64,000 bases of DNA, taken from NCBI RefSeq assembly GCF_015356115.1, contig NZ_CP063056.1, forward strand, positions 1,240,001 to 1,304,000, given 5' to 3'. Under the pieces are notes generated by a model, which had not been told where the DNA came from, did not search any database, and worked only from the letters and a program-made list of their open reading frames with translations. The DNA is from Rodentibacter haemolyticus (GTDB lineage Bacteria; Pseudomonadota; Gammaproteobacteria; Enterobacterales; Pasteurellaceae). Below are positions 18,617-28,419 of the stretch, piece after piece; within the stretch, counting starts at the first letter, position 1; the number at the start of each line of letters is the position of its first letter. A program made the position numbers and the translations under genes.

Positions 18617-19201
18617 TCAATAGTAGGAATGTTCCCCACGCTGATGTTCGGTAACATCTTTCGCCCCTTTCAATTCATTTGGGAATAAACCGATTAGTTG
18701 TTTTTCAATCCCATCTTTTAAGGTTACATCCACCATTGAGCAACCGTTACATCCACCACCGAATTGTAGGATAGCATAACCGTCATTCGTAATTTCAATC
18801 AACGTAATCCGCCCGCCATGGCTCGCCAATTGCGGATTGATTTGGGTTTGAATAACATATTCGACACGTTCGATTAAAGGTGCGTCATCCGCCACTTTAC
18901 GCATTTTAGCATTTGGTGCTTTGAGGGTGAGCTGAGCCCCGAGCTCTTCCGTTACATAATCAATTTCCGCTTCTTCCAAAAACGGTAAACTCACTTCATC
19001 AATAAAAGCGGAAAAACCTTCATACTTTATTTCGGTATCATTTTCTTCCACCGCATTTGGCGGGCAGTAAGATACGCCGCATTCTGCATTCGGTGTGCCG
19101 GGATTCACAACAAAAATACGAATATTTGTCCCTTCTTCTTGAGTATCCAATAATTTACGAAAATGCGCTTGCGCCGCTTCCGAAATAACAATATTTTCCA
19201 T
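18617..19201 (-). CDS. nfuA: Iron-sulfur carrier protein NfuA
   Basis: Carries and delivers 4Fe-4S clusters. The 194-residue protein has a degenerate A-type (IscA-like) N-terminal domain and a NifU-like C-terminal domain with CNGC in the FGGGCNGCSM segment, which holds the cluster. It follows comF, as the next gene does in H. influenzae; a TATAAT at 19279-19284 near the end of comF may provide its own promoter. Confidence 0.94.
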   Translation of the reverse strand: MENIVISEAAQAHFRKLLDTQEEGTNIRIFVVNPGTPNAECGVSYCPPNAVEENDTEIKYEGFSAFIDEVSLPFLEEAEIDYVTEELGAQLTLKAPNAKMRKVADDAPLIERVEYVIQTQINPQLASHGGRITLIEITNDGYAILQFGGGCNGCSMVDVTLKDGIEKQLIGLFPNELKGAKDVTEHQRGEHSYY

Positions 19202-19301
19202 AATATTCCTTAATACTTGATAAAATCTGTCGGAGATGATACGCCTACCGTCGCATTTTTTCCACTTTTTTTATCTGCATTATACTTATCGGTAATTCTG
19301 A

Positions 19302-20030
19302 TTAAGCACGTGCCAATCCCCAAACTTGAATTTCCTGTACACCCGATTTACGCAACTGTTTGGAAATTTCATTAAGCGTAGAACCGGTAGTGATCACATC
19401 ATCGACCAATGCGATACGTTGATAAGGAAAAGGTTTAGAAAAATTCACCTCAAAAGCATTTTTCAAATTCTGACGACGTGCGGCAGCGGTTAATCCGCGC
19501 TGGGTAGGCGTATGTTTTACGCGTTTAACAATATGGGACAAACAAGGAATTTCAAGCCATCGGCTTAATATCTTTGCCAATAGATCCGACTGATTATAGC
19601 CACGCTGCCATTGACGAAGATGAGATAAAGGGACGGGAATAATGGCTTGCGGAAATGTCAAACCATGCGTACGTCTCGCCTCATAGGCCGCCAATAACAG
19701 CAAACGGGCTAAAGTACGGTCAAGCCAGAACTGTTTTTGAAATTTAAAGCGATGAATGAGATAAGAAATCGGTTCGTGATAATAGCCGACAACAACCATT
19801 CGATCCCATGCAGGTTCATTCCGCCGACAATTCCCGCAATGGCGGGAAAAATATTGCAACGGCGCACCACAACTTCCACAATAAATATAACGCCGAACCT
19901 GCCTTTGACAGGTTGAACATAATCCACTTACACCTTGTTTTAGCGACGACTGACACAACACACAACTAAACCCAAAAAATGTATCGACGAAAGATGACAC
20001 TTTTAGTAACGATGTTTTGCATAAACTCAT
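19302..20030 (-). CDS. comF: Competence protein ComF
   Basis: Needed for transformation after DNA enters the periplasm. About 242 residues: an N-terminal zinc-ribbon region with four CxxC pairs (CVLC, CSTC, CGSC, CGNC) and a phosphoribosyltransferase-like domain with the PRPP motif ALVDDVITTGST near the C-terminus. The ATG at 20030 follows GGTGA; the frame also opens at a TTG at 20048. Last gene of comABCDEF, 50 bp after comE. Confidence 0.93.
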   Translation of the reverse strand: MSLCKTSLLKVSSFVDTFFGFSCVLCQSSLKQGVSGLCSTCQRQVRRYIYCGSCGAPLQYFSRHCGNCRRNEPAWDRMVVVGYYHEPISYLIHRFKFQKQFWLDRTLARLLLLAAYEARRTHGLTFPQAIIPVPLSHLRQWQRGYNQSDLLAKILSRWLEIPCLSHIVKRVKHTPTQRGLTAAARRQNLKNAFEVNFSKPFPYQRIALVDDVITTGSTLNEISKQLRKSGVQEIQVWGLARA

Positions 20031-20080
20031 ACGACTTATCACCCACAAGCGAAAAAAATTTCGTAAAATCTGACCGCACT

Positions 20081-21469
20081 TTACTTTCTCTTCCCGCTTT
20101 TTGTTTTTTGCTTCAAGCTTTCTAGGGTTTCGCCTTGCTTTAGAATATATGGTGTGACGAAAATGACTAGCTCACGTTTTTGATGTCGTTCACTTTCTTT
20201 GCTAAACAATCGTTTTACCAACGGAATATCCCCCAGCACCGGCACTTTATCCACCGCTTTGGTGATGGTATCGTGAAATACACCGCCTAACACAATGGTT
20301 TCTCCGTCTTTCGCAAAAACTTGCGTGTTGATTTCCTGTTTGTCGATAGACACCACTTCATTGTTTTGTTGCCCGTAAGATACGCGCCTACCCGGTGAAT
20401 TTTGGCTAACCAATAAATCTAATAAGATATTGTTATCTTTGGAAATATGCGGCGTTACCTCAAGCCCCAGTACGGCCTCACGAAATTCCACCGATTGCGT
20501 ATCATTTTTACCGCTTGTCACCACATAAGGAATTTCCGTTCCCTGTTTAATACTTGCACTTTTCTTGTTGGTCGTCAGTAACCTTGGACTGGCGATAATT
20601 TCTACATTATTTTCACGCTCAAGTGCGGTCAATTCCAAATCTAATAATCGTCCGTTAATCTTTGCCACTTGCAAAGCAAGAGAACCTGCCGGAGTGGAAT
20701 TGGTAGCAAAATTCACATTGAGATTATCCGTTAAATTGGCAAAACCATTTGCCGCTAAACTCCCGCTCACCGAATGTGCGTTTTCCGTGGGAGTGAAAAT
20801 CCCCCAACGTACGCCTAATTCTTTTAAACTTTCATCGCTAATCGTAACAATACGTGCTTCAATAGCGATTTGCTCAATCGGTTTATCTAACTCTGCAATA
20901 AGTTTCAGCATATTTTTAACGGATTTTGCTTCATCTTGAATAATCAACACATTGCTGCGATCATCAAAAGCAATGCTCCCTTGCGCAGATAAAAGCGACC
21001 CGCTTCCCGTTGTAAGGGACTTCATCACCTCCGAAGCTTTGGCGAAATGTAATTTGACGGTACGGCTGATTAACGTAGGTTCGCTCGGTTTCATTCCTTT
21101 AAAAGCCTCATTAACGACCGCTTGTGATGTTTCTACATAGGCAGTCGCCAAAGTTTCCCCCGTACTTCGTTTTCTCAAATAATAAATATCATCTTCCACA
21201 CGTAACGACAGCCCTTTCATTTTTGCCACCGAACGCAGTACGCGATCAAGATCCACATTGTCTAATTGCAAGGAAAGCGACCCCTCGATTTCGTCATCAA
21301 TAACCAAATTTGTTCCTTGCACTAAGGCTAACTCTTGCAAACTCGAGACCATCGGGGCTTGTTTTAATCGAATGGAAAAGACTTGGTTTTCCTTAAATTC
21401 CGCCGTTGACGAAAAAGCACAACAAAAACACAGAAAAAATAAACCGCACTTTTTAAACCCGCTTTTCAT
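20081..21469 (-). CDS. comE: Secretin ComE (PilQ homologue)
   Basis: Outer membrane secretin ring through which the type IV pilus and incoming DNA pass. 462 residues: signal peptide (about 1-23), short secretin/TonB-like N domains, then the secretin core containing VPVLGDIPLVKRLF near 420. Shorter than E. coli or Neisseria PilQ, as in H. influenzae. GGAGC precedes the ATG; 8 bp from comD. Confidence 0.94.
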   Translation of the reverse strand: MKSGFKKCGLFFLCFCCAFSSTAEFKENQVFSIRLKQAPMVSSLQELALVQGTNLVIDDEIEGSLSLQLDNVDLDRVLRSVAKMKGLSLRVEDDIYYLRKRSTGETLATAYVETSQAVVNEAFKGMKPSEPTLISRTVKLHFAKASEVMKSLTTGSGSLLSAQGSIAFDDRSNVLIIQDEAKSVKNMLKLIAELDKPIEQIAIEARIVTISDESLKELGVRWGIFTPTENAHSVSGSLAANGFANLTDNLNVNFATNSTPAGSLALQVAKINGRLLDLELTALERENNVEIIASPRLLTTNKKSASIKQGTEIPYVVTSGKNDTQSVEFREAVLGLEVTPHISKDNNILLDLLVSQNSPGRRVSYGQQNNEVVSIDKQEINTQVFAKDGETIVLGGVFHDTITKAVDKVPVLGDIPLVKRLFSKESERHQKRELVIFVTPYILKQGETLESLKQKTKSGKRK

Positions 21470-21477
21470 CTTTGCTC

Positions 21478-21864
21478 CTAAAACCTGACTTCCAACTTTT
21501 CCGTTTGCTCACACTGCCCTGCTTTTGCACGCAGTAACGCCACGCCATCTTTGCGAATTTGTTGCAACAGATTCCCCTCTTGTGCCAAGCGATAACCCTG
21601 CTTGGCAACAATCAATTTTTGATTCGGATCCAAAAATAACGCTTCAGGTATATTCTTATAAAGCACCACGCCCACCAATTTCAACTGCTCAAATGTACTT
21701 TCCATGGCAAGAGAAGGTTCATCGAACACACATTTTGTAGAAGGTATTTTAGATTGAGAGATGTTGCTGTCCGCCGATTGCCGCTGCAAGCGATCAAAAG
21801 GATCTGCGGCGATACTTTCTAAACAGACAAGAAAACAAAACCCTGAATAATAAAATCTTCGCAC
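21478..21864 (-). CDS. comD: Competence protein ComD (PilP-like)
   Basis: Small periplasmic protein predicted to couple the inner-membrane PilN/PilO pair to the secretin. 128 residues with an N-terminal signal sequence. Starts with GTG at 21864, with AGGA five bases upstream, 2 bp after the comC stop. Identity rests on position and size plus weak PilP resemblance. Confidence 0.85.
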   Translation of the reverse strand: MRRFYYSGFCFLVCLESIAADPFDRLQRQSADSNISQSKIPSTKCVFDEPSLAMESTFEQLKLVGVVLYKNIPEALFLDPNQKLIVAKQGYRLAQEGNLLQQIRKDGVALLRAKAGQCEQTEKLEVRF

Positions 21865-21866
21865 AC

Positions 21867-22385
21867 TTATTCCTCTCTTTTAAGTTGTAAAATGACATTG
21901 CTTTGCACTTGCCCACGCTCCGTTTTTTGCATTTCTAATTGCACAAAAGAAAGCACCACTTGTTGCTCCGAAAGTGCGGTTAAAAATTTATGTAAATTTT
22001 GAAAATGTCCTTCCAACTGAATATGTAAAATCGGACGGCTTGAAAAATCCCATTGATAGTTCAATATCTCAGCCTCACCATTCAACAAATCGTTAATTTG
22101 CTGATCTAAAGCGATAATTTGTTTCGTGAGCATTGGAGATAATTCGTGCCGATCAGAATGCCGTTTCAGCGTAATAAGCAATTTTTCCTGATGTGCCAAT
22201 TCTGCCGATTGTTGTTTCACTTCCAACTTCACTCTTTGCAATTGTTGATAATCTTGCCAATAATCCGAAACGACAGAAAAATTGACCGCACTTAGGCAGA
22301 CGACAAAAAATGCCCAATGATAAATTTTCGGTAATACCAACCATTTTTCAATAAAAGCGATGCGATGTTTAATAAGGGATTTCAT
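21867..22385 (-). CDS. comC: Competence protein ComC (PilO-like)
   Basis: Bitopic inner membrane protein of the pilus alignment complex. 172 residues: one transmembrane segment near 24-42, then a coiled-coil and a ferredoxin-like domain. Its ATG overlaps the comB stop (ATGA at 22382-22385). Two uptake sequences lie in the gene (near 21972 and 22287). Confidence 0.86.
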   Translation of the reverse strand: MKSLIKHRIAFIEKWLVLPKIYHWAFFVVCLSAVNFSVVSDYWQDYQQLQRVKLEVKQQSAELAHQEKLLITLKRHSDRHELSPMLTKQIIALDQQINDLLNGEAEILNYQWDFSSRPILHIQLEGHFQNLHKFLTALSEQQVVLSFVQLEMQKTERGQVQSNVILQLKREE

Positions 22386-22897
22386 TTTTCACCTGTTTTG
22401 ATTTCCGAGATCTCAAATTGAAAAAGCAAACGCCCTTGTTCAGGTTTAAATTGCGTGAGTTTGACCGAACCAAAATGTGTACTCAAAAATTCATGAAAGG
22501 CTTCAAATTCGGCTTGTTCGATGCAAAACCCATTGAGCCTAATCCCTTCCCTATTAAAATGTAAAGATTCCAGCTCCCCTTGTTGTAAAGGGAATTGCGG
22601 TAACAATGTCAAAATCTGCTCAACAGGTTCAGGTGTTAATGCTTTCAATTCGGTAACATTCTGCATAAGTTGCTTGATTTGAGCGGTTTGCCGAACAAGT
22701 TGTATCAATTGATTTTTCTGTTGCTCAAAAGTTTGTCGTTGTCGGTTTAGTTCCTCTCGTTGCTGTAGCTGAAACCAAGAAAGCCCAATCCATAAAAATA
22801 GCGCCAAAGCCAAGACAACAATCAACCGGATAAAAAACAAAAACAATAATCGCCGATATTGTTCTAATCGCCAAGGCAGTAAATTAACCCCGTTCAT
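22382..22897 (-). CDS. comB: Competence protein ComB (PilN-like)
   Basis: Inner membrane partner of ComC. 171 residues from the ATG at 22897, beginning MNGVNLLPWR; the NLLPWR motif near the cytoplasmic N-terminus is typical of PilN and binds PilM. One transmembrane helix follows, then a coiled-coil. A GTG at 22909 directly after the comA stop is a less likely start. Confidence 0.88.
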   Translation of the reverse strand: MNGVNLLPWRLEQYRRLLFLFFIRLIVVLALALFLWIGLSWFQLQQREELNRQRQTFEQQKNQLIQLVRQTAQIKQLMQNVTELKALTPEPVEQILTLLPQFPLQQGELESLHFNREGIRLNGFCIEQAEFEAFHEFLSTHFGSVKLTQFKPEQGRLLFQFEISEIKTGEK

Positions 22898-22909
22898 TGA
22901 AATTCTCAC

Positions 22910-23716
22910 TTAGAAGTGCGGTTGAAAATCCGTTGAGTTTTGATGTAAATCCATTTGCCAAAGCGCGTTTCCAAGCGCAATAAAAGGAATTTGTGTTTTC
23001 ACCCTTTGCCAGTTTTCAGCCAAGTCGGTTCGTTCAATGCTCTCCGTTTGATACACATAAATATGCTCAATTTCAGGTTCAAAGCGTCGGCAAAATTGCT
23101 CATAAAGTGCGGTTAAATTTTCTGATGTTTGCAATAATTGTCGCTGATGAGCCCATTCCATCATCGCAAAACAATCATTTTCATCTTGGTACAGATAAAG
23201 TGATTTGTCGCAATCTTTGCCTAAAATAAAGCGAAATGCCCGTAAAATAGCCAAATGAGTAATATCCAATACGTTCAACGATAACTTTCCGTAATCTTTT
23301 TGCGTTTCACTCACCACTTGGCGACGCACGGTATGAATATCTAATCGAAAACCTTGCTTTAAAGGTGTTGAAATGTAATCAAACCAAAGTTCCTCAAGTG
23401 GTATCGGCAATTCTTTCTGTAACACAAAATGGCATTGTTGTTCACATTCTTGCGCATTCAATAGGTGAGGTAAAAGTAGGGTTTTCGACCAAGTAAAATG
23501 AGGAGAAATACTTCCGACCAAACGCAACCGAACATTATTTTGTGGAAAATCTTTTGCCAAACGTGCCATAAGTGCGGTTTCGATATGATGTTCTTCTGCA
23601 GATAGGAAAAGAAATTGAACTTGTTGTGCGTCATTTAGCCAAACAAACTGAAATTGATCCTTCTGTCGATGCACTCCAATTTGTAGGGTTTTCCGTCTTT
23701 TATAAAGCATTGGCAT
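22910..23716 (-). CDS. comA: Competence protein ComA (PilM-like)
   Basis: Cytoplasmic actin-like PilM homologue that links PilN to the pilus motor. 268 residues, shorter than classical PilM and with poorly kept ATPase motifs, as in Haemophilus ComA. First gene of the operon; ATGs at 23716 and 23710 are both possible. The CRP-S site lies about 100 bp upstream. Confidence 0.87.
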   Translation of the reverse strand: MPMLYKRRKTLQIGVHRQKDQFQFVWLNDAQQVQFLFLSAEEHHIETALMARLAKDFPQNNVRLRLVGSISPHFTWSKTLLLPHLLNAQECEQQCHFVLQKELPIPLEELWFDYISTPLKQGFRLDIHTVRRQVVSETQKDYGKLSLNVLDITHLAILRAFRFILGKDCDKSLYLYQDENDCFAMMEWAHQRQLLQTSENLTALYEQFCRRFEPEIEHIYVYQTESIERTDLAENWQRVKTQIPFIALGNALWQMDLHQNSTDFQPHF

Positions 23717-23807
23717 ACGCTTTTCCTATTATTTGGGTGATGAATCTTTTATACTTAGCAACCAAATCATAGTGTGATTTTATTTATTATCATCAATCAA
23801 GAGAGAA

Positions 23808-23829
23808 TTTTACGATGCGGATCGCAAAA
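23808..23829 (-). promoter_or_regulatory. CRP-S site for comA, overlapping the ponA start codon
   Basis: Read on the minus strand the core is TGCGATCCGCATCGTA (23811-23826) with TTT/AAA flanks, one position away from a perfect CRP-S palindrome. Its centre is about 102 bp before the comA start codon. The ponA ATG (23815-23817) is inside it. CRP-S activation of comA-F is established in H. influenzae; the overlap is seen directly. Confidence 0.88.
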
Positions 23830-26427
23830 TTAGTATTAAGCAGCCTATTAACCTTATGTATTTTAGGTTTGACGGCAGGTGGTCTCCTTTATTTTCACCT
23901 AAAATCCGAATTACCCTCAGTGGAAAGCTTAAAAACCGTTGAATTGCAACAGCCAATGCAAATTTATACGGCTGACGGTAAATTAATCGGTGAAGTGGGA
24001 GAACAACGCCGTATTCCTGTGAAATTAGAAAATGTGCCGAAACGTTTGGTTGAAGCCTTTTTAGCCACAGAAGATAGCCGTTTTTATGATCATCACGGTT
24101 TGGATCCGATAGGAATCGGGCGGGCATTATTTGTTGCTATAAGCAACGGTAGTGCTTCACAGGGCGCAAGCACGATTACTCAACAATTAGCCCGTAATTT
24201 CTTTTTAACACCGGAAAAAACGATCGTGCGTAAAGCACGTGAGGCGGTGCTCGCCATTGAAATTGAAAATGCCTTAAACAAACAAGAAATTTTGGAGCTT
24301 TATTTAAATAAAATTTTCTTAGGTTATCGGTCTTACGGCGTTGCGGCGGCAGCGCAAACCTATTTTGGTAAATCCCTTGATGAACTCACTTTATCCGAAA
24401 TGGCAATTATTGCCGGTTTACCCAAAGCCCCATCCACGATGAACCCTTTGTATTCACCAAAACGAGCTGAAGAACGCCGAAACGTGGTGCTATCACGTAT
24501 GTTGAACGAAAAATATATTACCAAAGAAGAATATGACACCGCACTCAAAGAACCGATTGTCGCCAGTTATCACGGTGCCAAATTTGATTTTCGCGCAGAT
24601 TATGTAACGGAAATGGTGCGCCAAGAAATGGTGAAACGTTTCGGTGAAGAAGATGCTTATACCCGCGGCTATAAAGTATTCACTACCGTGCTTTCTAAAG
24701 ATCAAGCGGAAGCACAAAAAGCGGTTCGTAACAATTTAATTGATTATGATATGCGTCATGGTTGGCGTGGCGGTGCGCCTTTATGGAAAAAGAATGAAGC
24801 GGTTTGGGATAATGAACGCATTATTGCTTTCTTGAAAAAACTTCCTAATTCCGAGCCTTTTATTCCTGCAGCCGTATTGAATACAAGCAAAAATGGGGCG
24901 GAATTATTATTGGTTTCAGGTGAAAAAATGTCGCTTTCCAACAATGCGATGCGCTGGACCGGGCGTTCAAATCCGGTGAAAATCGGTGAGCAAATTTGGA
25001 TTCGTCAGCGTAATAACGGAGAATGGGTGTTAGGTCAAATTCCTGCGGCAAACTCGGCGTTGGTTTCATTGAACTCCGATAACGGTGCGATTGAAGCACT
25101 TGTGGGTGGTTTTAGTTATGAACAAAGCAAATTTAACCGAGCGACACAATCCTTGGTTCAAGTCGGTTCTTCCATTAAACCTTTTATTTATGCCGCGGCA
25201 TTGGAAAAAGGGTTAACCCTTTCAAGTGTCTTACAGGATAGTCCGATTTCAATTGCGAAACCGGGGCAACCTGTTTGGAATCCGAAAAATTCACCGGATC
25301 GTTACGATGGCCCTATGCGTTTACGTGTGGGTTTAGGACAATCGAAAAATATGATCGCCATTCGTGCATTACAAACGGCAGGCATTGGATTTACCGCAGA
25401 CTTCTTGCAACGCTTTGGATTTCAACGGGAGCAATATTTTGCCAGTGAAGCATTAGCACTGGGTGCGGCTTCATTCACACCGCTTGAAATGGCACGCGCT
25501 TATGCGGTATTTGATAACGGTGGTTTCTTGATCGATCCTTATATTATCGAAAAAATCCAAGACAATACCGGTAAGGATTTATTTGTGGCAAACCCGAAAA
25601 TCGCTTGTATTACCTGTCATGATATCCCGGTGATTTACGGTGAAACAAAAGACAAAATCGATGGTTTCCAAAACATTGCCAAACCTGATGATTTAAAAAC
25701 GGCAAAAGGCAATACCAACACCGATACGGAAGAAGATGTTCAACCCGAGAACGTGCCTGATTTACCTGAATTACAAGCACAAGGCGGCGCATTAAATGAA
25801 GATGCCGTTGATTTAATGGCAAATGCCAAAGACGGTACGTCAAAAATAGAATATGCGCCACGCGTTATCAGCGGCGAACTTGCTTTCCTGATTCGTAGTG
25901 CCTTAAATACCGCCATTTACGGCGAACAAGGTTTAAGCTGGAAAGGCACAAGCTGGAGAATGGCAAAAGAAATCAAACAGCGTAGCGATATTGGCGGTAA
26001 AACCGGTACGACCAACAGCGCAAAAGTTGCGTGGTATGCAGGCTTCGGGGCAAACCTTGTTACCACCACTTATGTCGGTTTTGATGATAACAAACGCGTA
26101 TTAGGACGCGGCGAATCGGGCGGTAAAACCGCAATGCCGGTATGGATTACTTATATGAAAGTTGCGCTCTCCGATATTCCGGAACGGAAACTTGATTTAC
26201 CGCCCAATATTATGGAAAAAAGCATTGATAGCAATTCCGGCTTACTTTCAGAATTCGGCGGACGTAAAGAATACTTTATCGTTGGTACTGAACCGAAACG
26301 GACCTATGCGGCAGAAATGCTCGAACGCGGATATTATGTTCCGCCGGAACTACAACAACGTTTAAACGGCGGTACGGATAAAATTCAAGATGCGATGCCG
26401 GCGACACAACCGGAAGAATTATTCTAA
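23815..26427 (+). CDS. ponA: Penicillin-binding protein 1A
   Basis: Bifunctional peptidoglycan synthase. 870 residues: membrane anchor near 7-27, glycosyltransferase 51 domain with the catalytic EDSRFYDHHG near 83-92, an OB-like linker, and a transpeptidase domain with the active-site SSIK near 452-455, SKN near 511, and KTGTTN near 728. Slightly longer than E. coli PBP1A (850). The first codons double as a CRP-S site for the divergent comA operon. Confidence 0.96.
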   Translation: MRIAKLVLSSLLTLCILGLTAGGLLYFHLKSELPSVESLKTVELQQPMQIYTADGKLIGEVGEQRRIPVKLENVPKRLVEAFLATEDSRFYDHHGLDPIGIGRALFVAISNGSASQGASTITQQLARNFFLTPEKTIVRKAREAVLAIEIENALNKQEILELYLNKIFLGYRSYGVAAAAQTYFGKSLDELTLSEMAIIAGLPKAPSTMNPLYSPKRAEERRNVVLSRMLNEKYITKEEYDTALKEPIVASYHGAKFDFRADYVTEMVRQEMVKRFGEEDAYTRGYKVFTTVLSKDQAEAQKAVRNNLIDYDMRHGWRGGAPLWKKNEAVWDNERIIAFLKKLPNSEPFIPAAVLNTSKNGAELLLVSGEKMSLSNNAMRWTGRSNPVKIGEQIWIRQRNNGEWVLGQIPAANSALVSLNSDNGAIEALVGGFSYEQSKFNRATQSLVQVGSSIKPFIYAAALEKGLTLSSVLQDSPISIAKPGQPVWNPKNSPDRYDGPMRLRVGLGQSKNMIAIRALQTAGIGFTADFLQRFGFQREQYFASEALALGAASFTPLEMARAYAVFDNGGFLIDPYIIEKIQDNTGKDLFVANPKIACITCHDIPVIYGETKDKIDGFQNIAKPDDLKTAKGNTNTDTEEDVQPENVPDLPELQAQGGALNEDAVDLMANAKDGTSKIEYAPRVISGELAFLIRSALNTAIYGEQGLSWKGTSWRMAKEIKQRSDIGGKTGTTNSAKVAWYAGFGANLVTTTYVGFDDNKRVLGRGESGGKTAMPVWITYMKVALSDIPERKLDLPPNIMEKSIDSNSGLLSEFGGRKEYFIVGTEPKRTYAAEMLERGYYVPPELQQRLNGGTDKIQDAMPATQPEELF

Positions 26428-26434
26428 TCATCAC

Positions 26435-26465
26435 AAAAGTGCGGTTAATTTTGACCGCACTTTTT
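26435..26465 (+). terminator. Uptake-sequence dyad terminator after ponA
   Basis: Inverted uptake sequences (AAAAGTGCGGT at 26435 and ACCGCACTTTT from 26454) make an 11-bp stem followed by Ts, between ponA and rlmJ. Confidence 0.85.
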
Positions 26466-26482
26466 AACTCAAGAGGCAAACT

Positions 26483-27328
26483 ATGCTCAGTTATCGTCAT
26501 TCTTTTCATGCCGGCAACCATGCCGATGTACTAAAACATATTGTTTTAATACTGATTTTGGAAAATCTGAAATCGAAAGAGAAAGGTTTTTATTATTTAG
26601 ATACCCATTCCGGCGTGGGGCATTATCGTTTATCCTCCAACGAAGCGGAAAAAACCGGAGAATATAAAGAAGGCATCGGGCGATTATGGGAACAAACGGA
26701 TTTACCCGAAGAAATCAGTCGTTATGTCAATTTAATCAAACAGCTTAACCATGGCGGCAAAGCGCTACGTTATTATGCCGGCTCACCAATGATTGCGGCA
26801 CAATTATTACGCACGCAAGATCGCGCCTTATTAACGGAATTACACCCGAGCGACTTTCCCCTATTACGTAATAATTTCAAAGAATTTAAAAATGTTGCGG
26901 TGAAATGTGATAACGGCTTCCAACAGGTAAAAGCAACCTTACCGCCGAAGGAACGCCGAGGATTAATACTTATCGATCCGCCCTATGAACTCAAAGAGGA
27001 TTACGATTTAGTGGTGAAAGCCGTTGAAGAAGGCTATAAACGTTTTGCAACCGGCACTTACGCGATTTGGTATCCCGTTGTATTACGTCAACAAACCAAA
27101 CGTATTTTTAAAGGTTTGGAAGCAACCGGTATTCGCAAGATTTTGAAAATCGAATTAGCGGTTCGCCCCGATAGCACTCAACGCGGTATGACGGCAAGCG
27201 GTATGGTTGTCATTAACCCGCCTTGGACCTTAGAACAAGAGATGAAAAGCATCTTACCTTATTTGGTGAAAACCTTGGTTCCGGAAGGAACGGGCAACTG
27301 GACGGTGGAATGGATTACACCGGAATAA
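26483..27328 (+). CDS. rlmJ: 23S rRNA (adenine(2030)-N6)-methyltransferase RlmJ
   Basis: Methylates A2030 of 23S rRNA. 281 residues (E. coli 280), with the family N-terminus LSYRHSFHAGNHADVLKH and the catalytic DPPYE near 164-168. In H. influenzae the homologue (ComJ region) was noted as needed to use external DNA as a carbon source, but that role is not shown here. AAGAGG precedes the ATG. Confidence 0.94.
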   Translation: MLSYRHSFHAGNHADVLKHIVLILILENLKSKEKGFYYLDTHSGVGHYRLSSNEAEKTGEYKEGIGRLWEQTDLPEEISRYVNLIKQLNHGGKALRYYAGSPMIAAQLLRTQDRALLTELHPSDFPLLRNNFKEFKNVAVKCDNGFQQVKATLPPKERRGLILIDPPYELKEDYDLVVKAVEEGYKRFATGTYAIWYPVVLRQQTKRIFKGLEATGIRKILKIELAVRPDSTQRGMTASGMVVINPPWTLEQEMKSILPYLVKTLVPEGTGNWTVEWITPE

Positions 27329-27360
27329 AATAATGCGAAATTTAACCGCACTTTGAATAC

Positions 27361-27390
27361 AAAAAATCCCGATCTTCATCGGGATTTTTT
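27361..27390. terminator. Bidirectional terminator between rlmJ and hslO
   Basis: AAAAAATCCCGAT and its exact complement around loop CTTC, giving a T run in both directions between two convergent genes. Confidence 0.93.
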
Positions 27391-27392
27391 TG

Positions 27393-28268
27393 TTATTCGG
27401 ATTGAGCCGTGGTTTTTAGTTTTTCAATGCTTTCTTTATTAAATAAGTAATGGGTGCCGCAACACTCACATTGCATATCGATACTTCCTTTATGTTCCTC
27501 TAAGATTTCATCAATCTCTGCATCCGGAATTAACAATAATGCCGCCCCTGAACGTTCCGCCGAACAACCACAGAAAAATTGAATATCTTGAGGTTCATAA
27601 ACTTCTACGGTTTCCTCATGATACAAACGGTAAAGCATTTCTTCTGCCGGCAAGCCGAATAATTCCTCATTTTTTGCCGTTGCCGCTAAAGTCGCAAGAT
27701 GTTCAAAATCATCGGGAGAGCCTTCACCATCAGGCATAATTTGTAACAACATACCCGCTGCAACCGGTTTACCCTCATATTCACCGGTGCGAATAATAAG
27801 TTGGGTTTGCAGTTGTTCGGAACGGGCAAAATAATCTTCTAAACATTCGGTGATCGTTGGTTTATCCAATCCAATAACGCCCTGATAACGCTCCCCTTCT
27901 TTCGGTACAATAGTAATCACTAACACACCCTTACCAATCATTTCATGTAAGCCCATTTCATTAGAAATTTCACCTTCTACACGAGCGAGCGCACGAATTT
28001 GTTGCTGATCATTACCATTCACTAAAGCCAAACGAAGCGGACCATCCCCCTGAATTTGTACGGTGATATTGCCCTCAAATTTTAAAGTGGCGGTTAATAA
28101 AGCGGTTGCCACCATCATTTCTCCGAGTAAATTTTGTACCGGCTGCGGATAATGATGAGTATTTAAGGTATCCGTAAAACTTTGATTCAAACGAACCCAT
28201 TCACCGCGCACGGCACGATTTTGAAAAAGGTAACGATAAAGTTTGTCATTGTCTTGAGTGTAATTCAT
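27393..28268 (-). CDS. hslO: Redox-regulated chaperone Hsp33
   Basis: Oxidation-activated holdase. 291 residues (E. coli 292). The C-terminal zinc centre has CGC near residues 232-234 and CECC near 263-266, which supply the four cysteines of the switch. Cytoplasmic. Upstream is an imperfect pair of uptake sequences rather than a clear heat-shock promoter. Confidence 0.95.
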   Translation of the reverse strand: MNYTQDNDKLYRYLFQNRAVRGEWVRLNQSFTDTLNTHHYPQPVQNLLGEMMVATALLTATLKFEGNITVQIQGDGPLRLALVNGNDQQQIRALARVEGEISNEMGLHEMIGKGVLVITIVPKEGERYQGVIGLDKPTITECLEDYFARSEQLQTQLIIRTGEYEGKPVAAGMLLQIMPDGEGSPDDFEHLATLAATAKNEELFGLPAEEMLYRLYHEETVEVYEPQDIQFFCGCSAERSGAALLLIPDAEIDEILEEHKGSIDMQCECCGTHYLFNKESIEKLKTTAQSE

Positions 28269-28374
28269 TTGTTATTCCCAGTTAAAAATGAAGTAAAAAG
28301 TGTGGTTATAACGACCGCACTTTTAATGTGTGCTGTATTATGGGGACGTTTTAACCAATTACAACCCTAAAGAA

Positions 28375-28400
28375 AAAGCGAGCCGTTTCCGACTCGCTTT
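28375..28400 (-). terminator. Terminator after the porin gene
   Basis: On the minus strand, AAAGCGAGTCG and its partner (one T-G pair) around GAAA, followed by TTTTTCTTT. It lies 20 bp after the porin stop codon. Confidence 0.88.
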
Positions 28401-28419
28401 GGGATAAATAATAAGTTAA

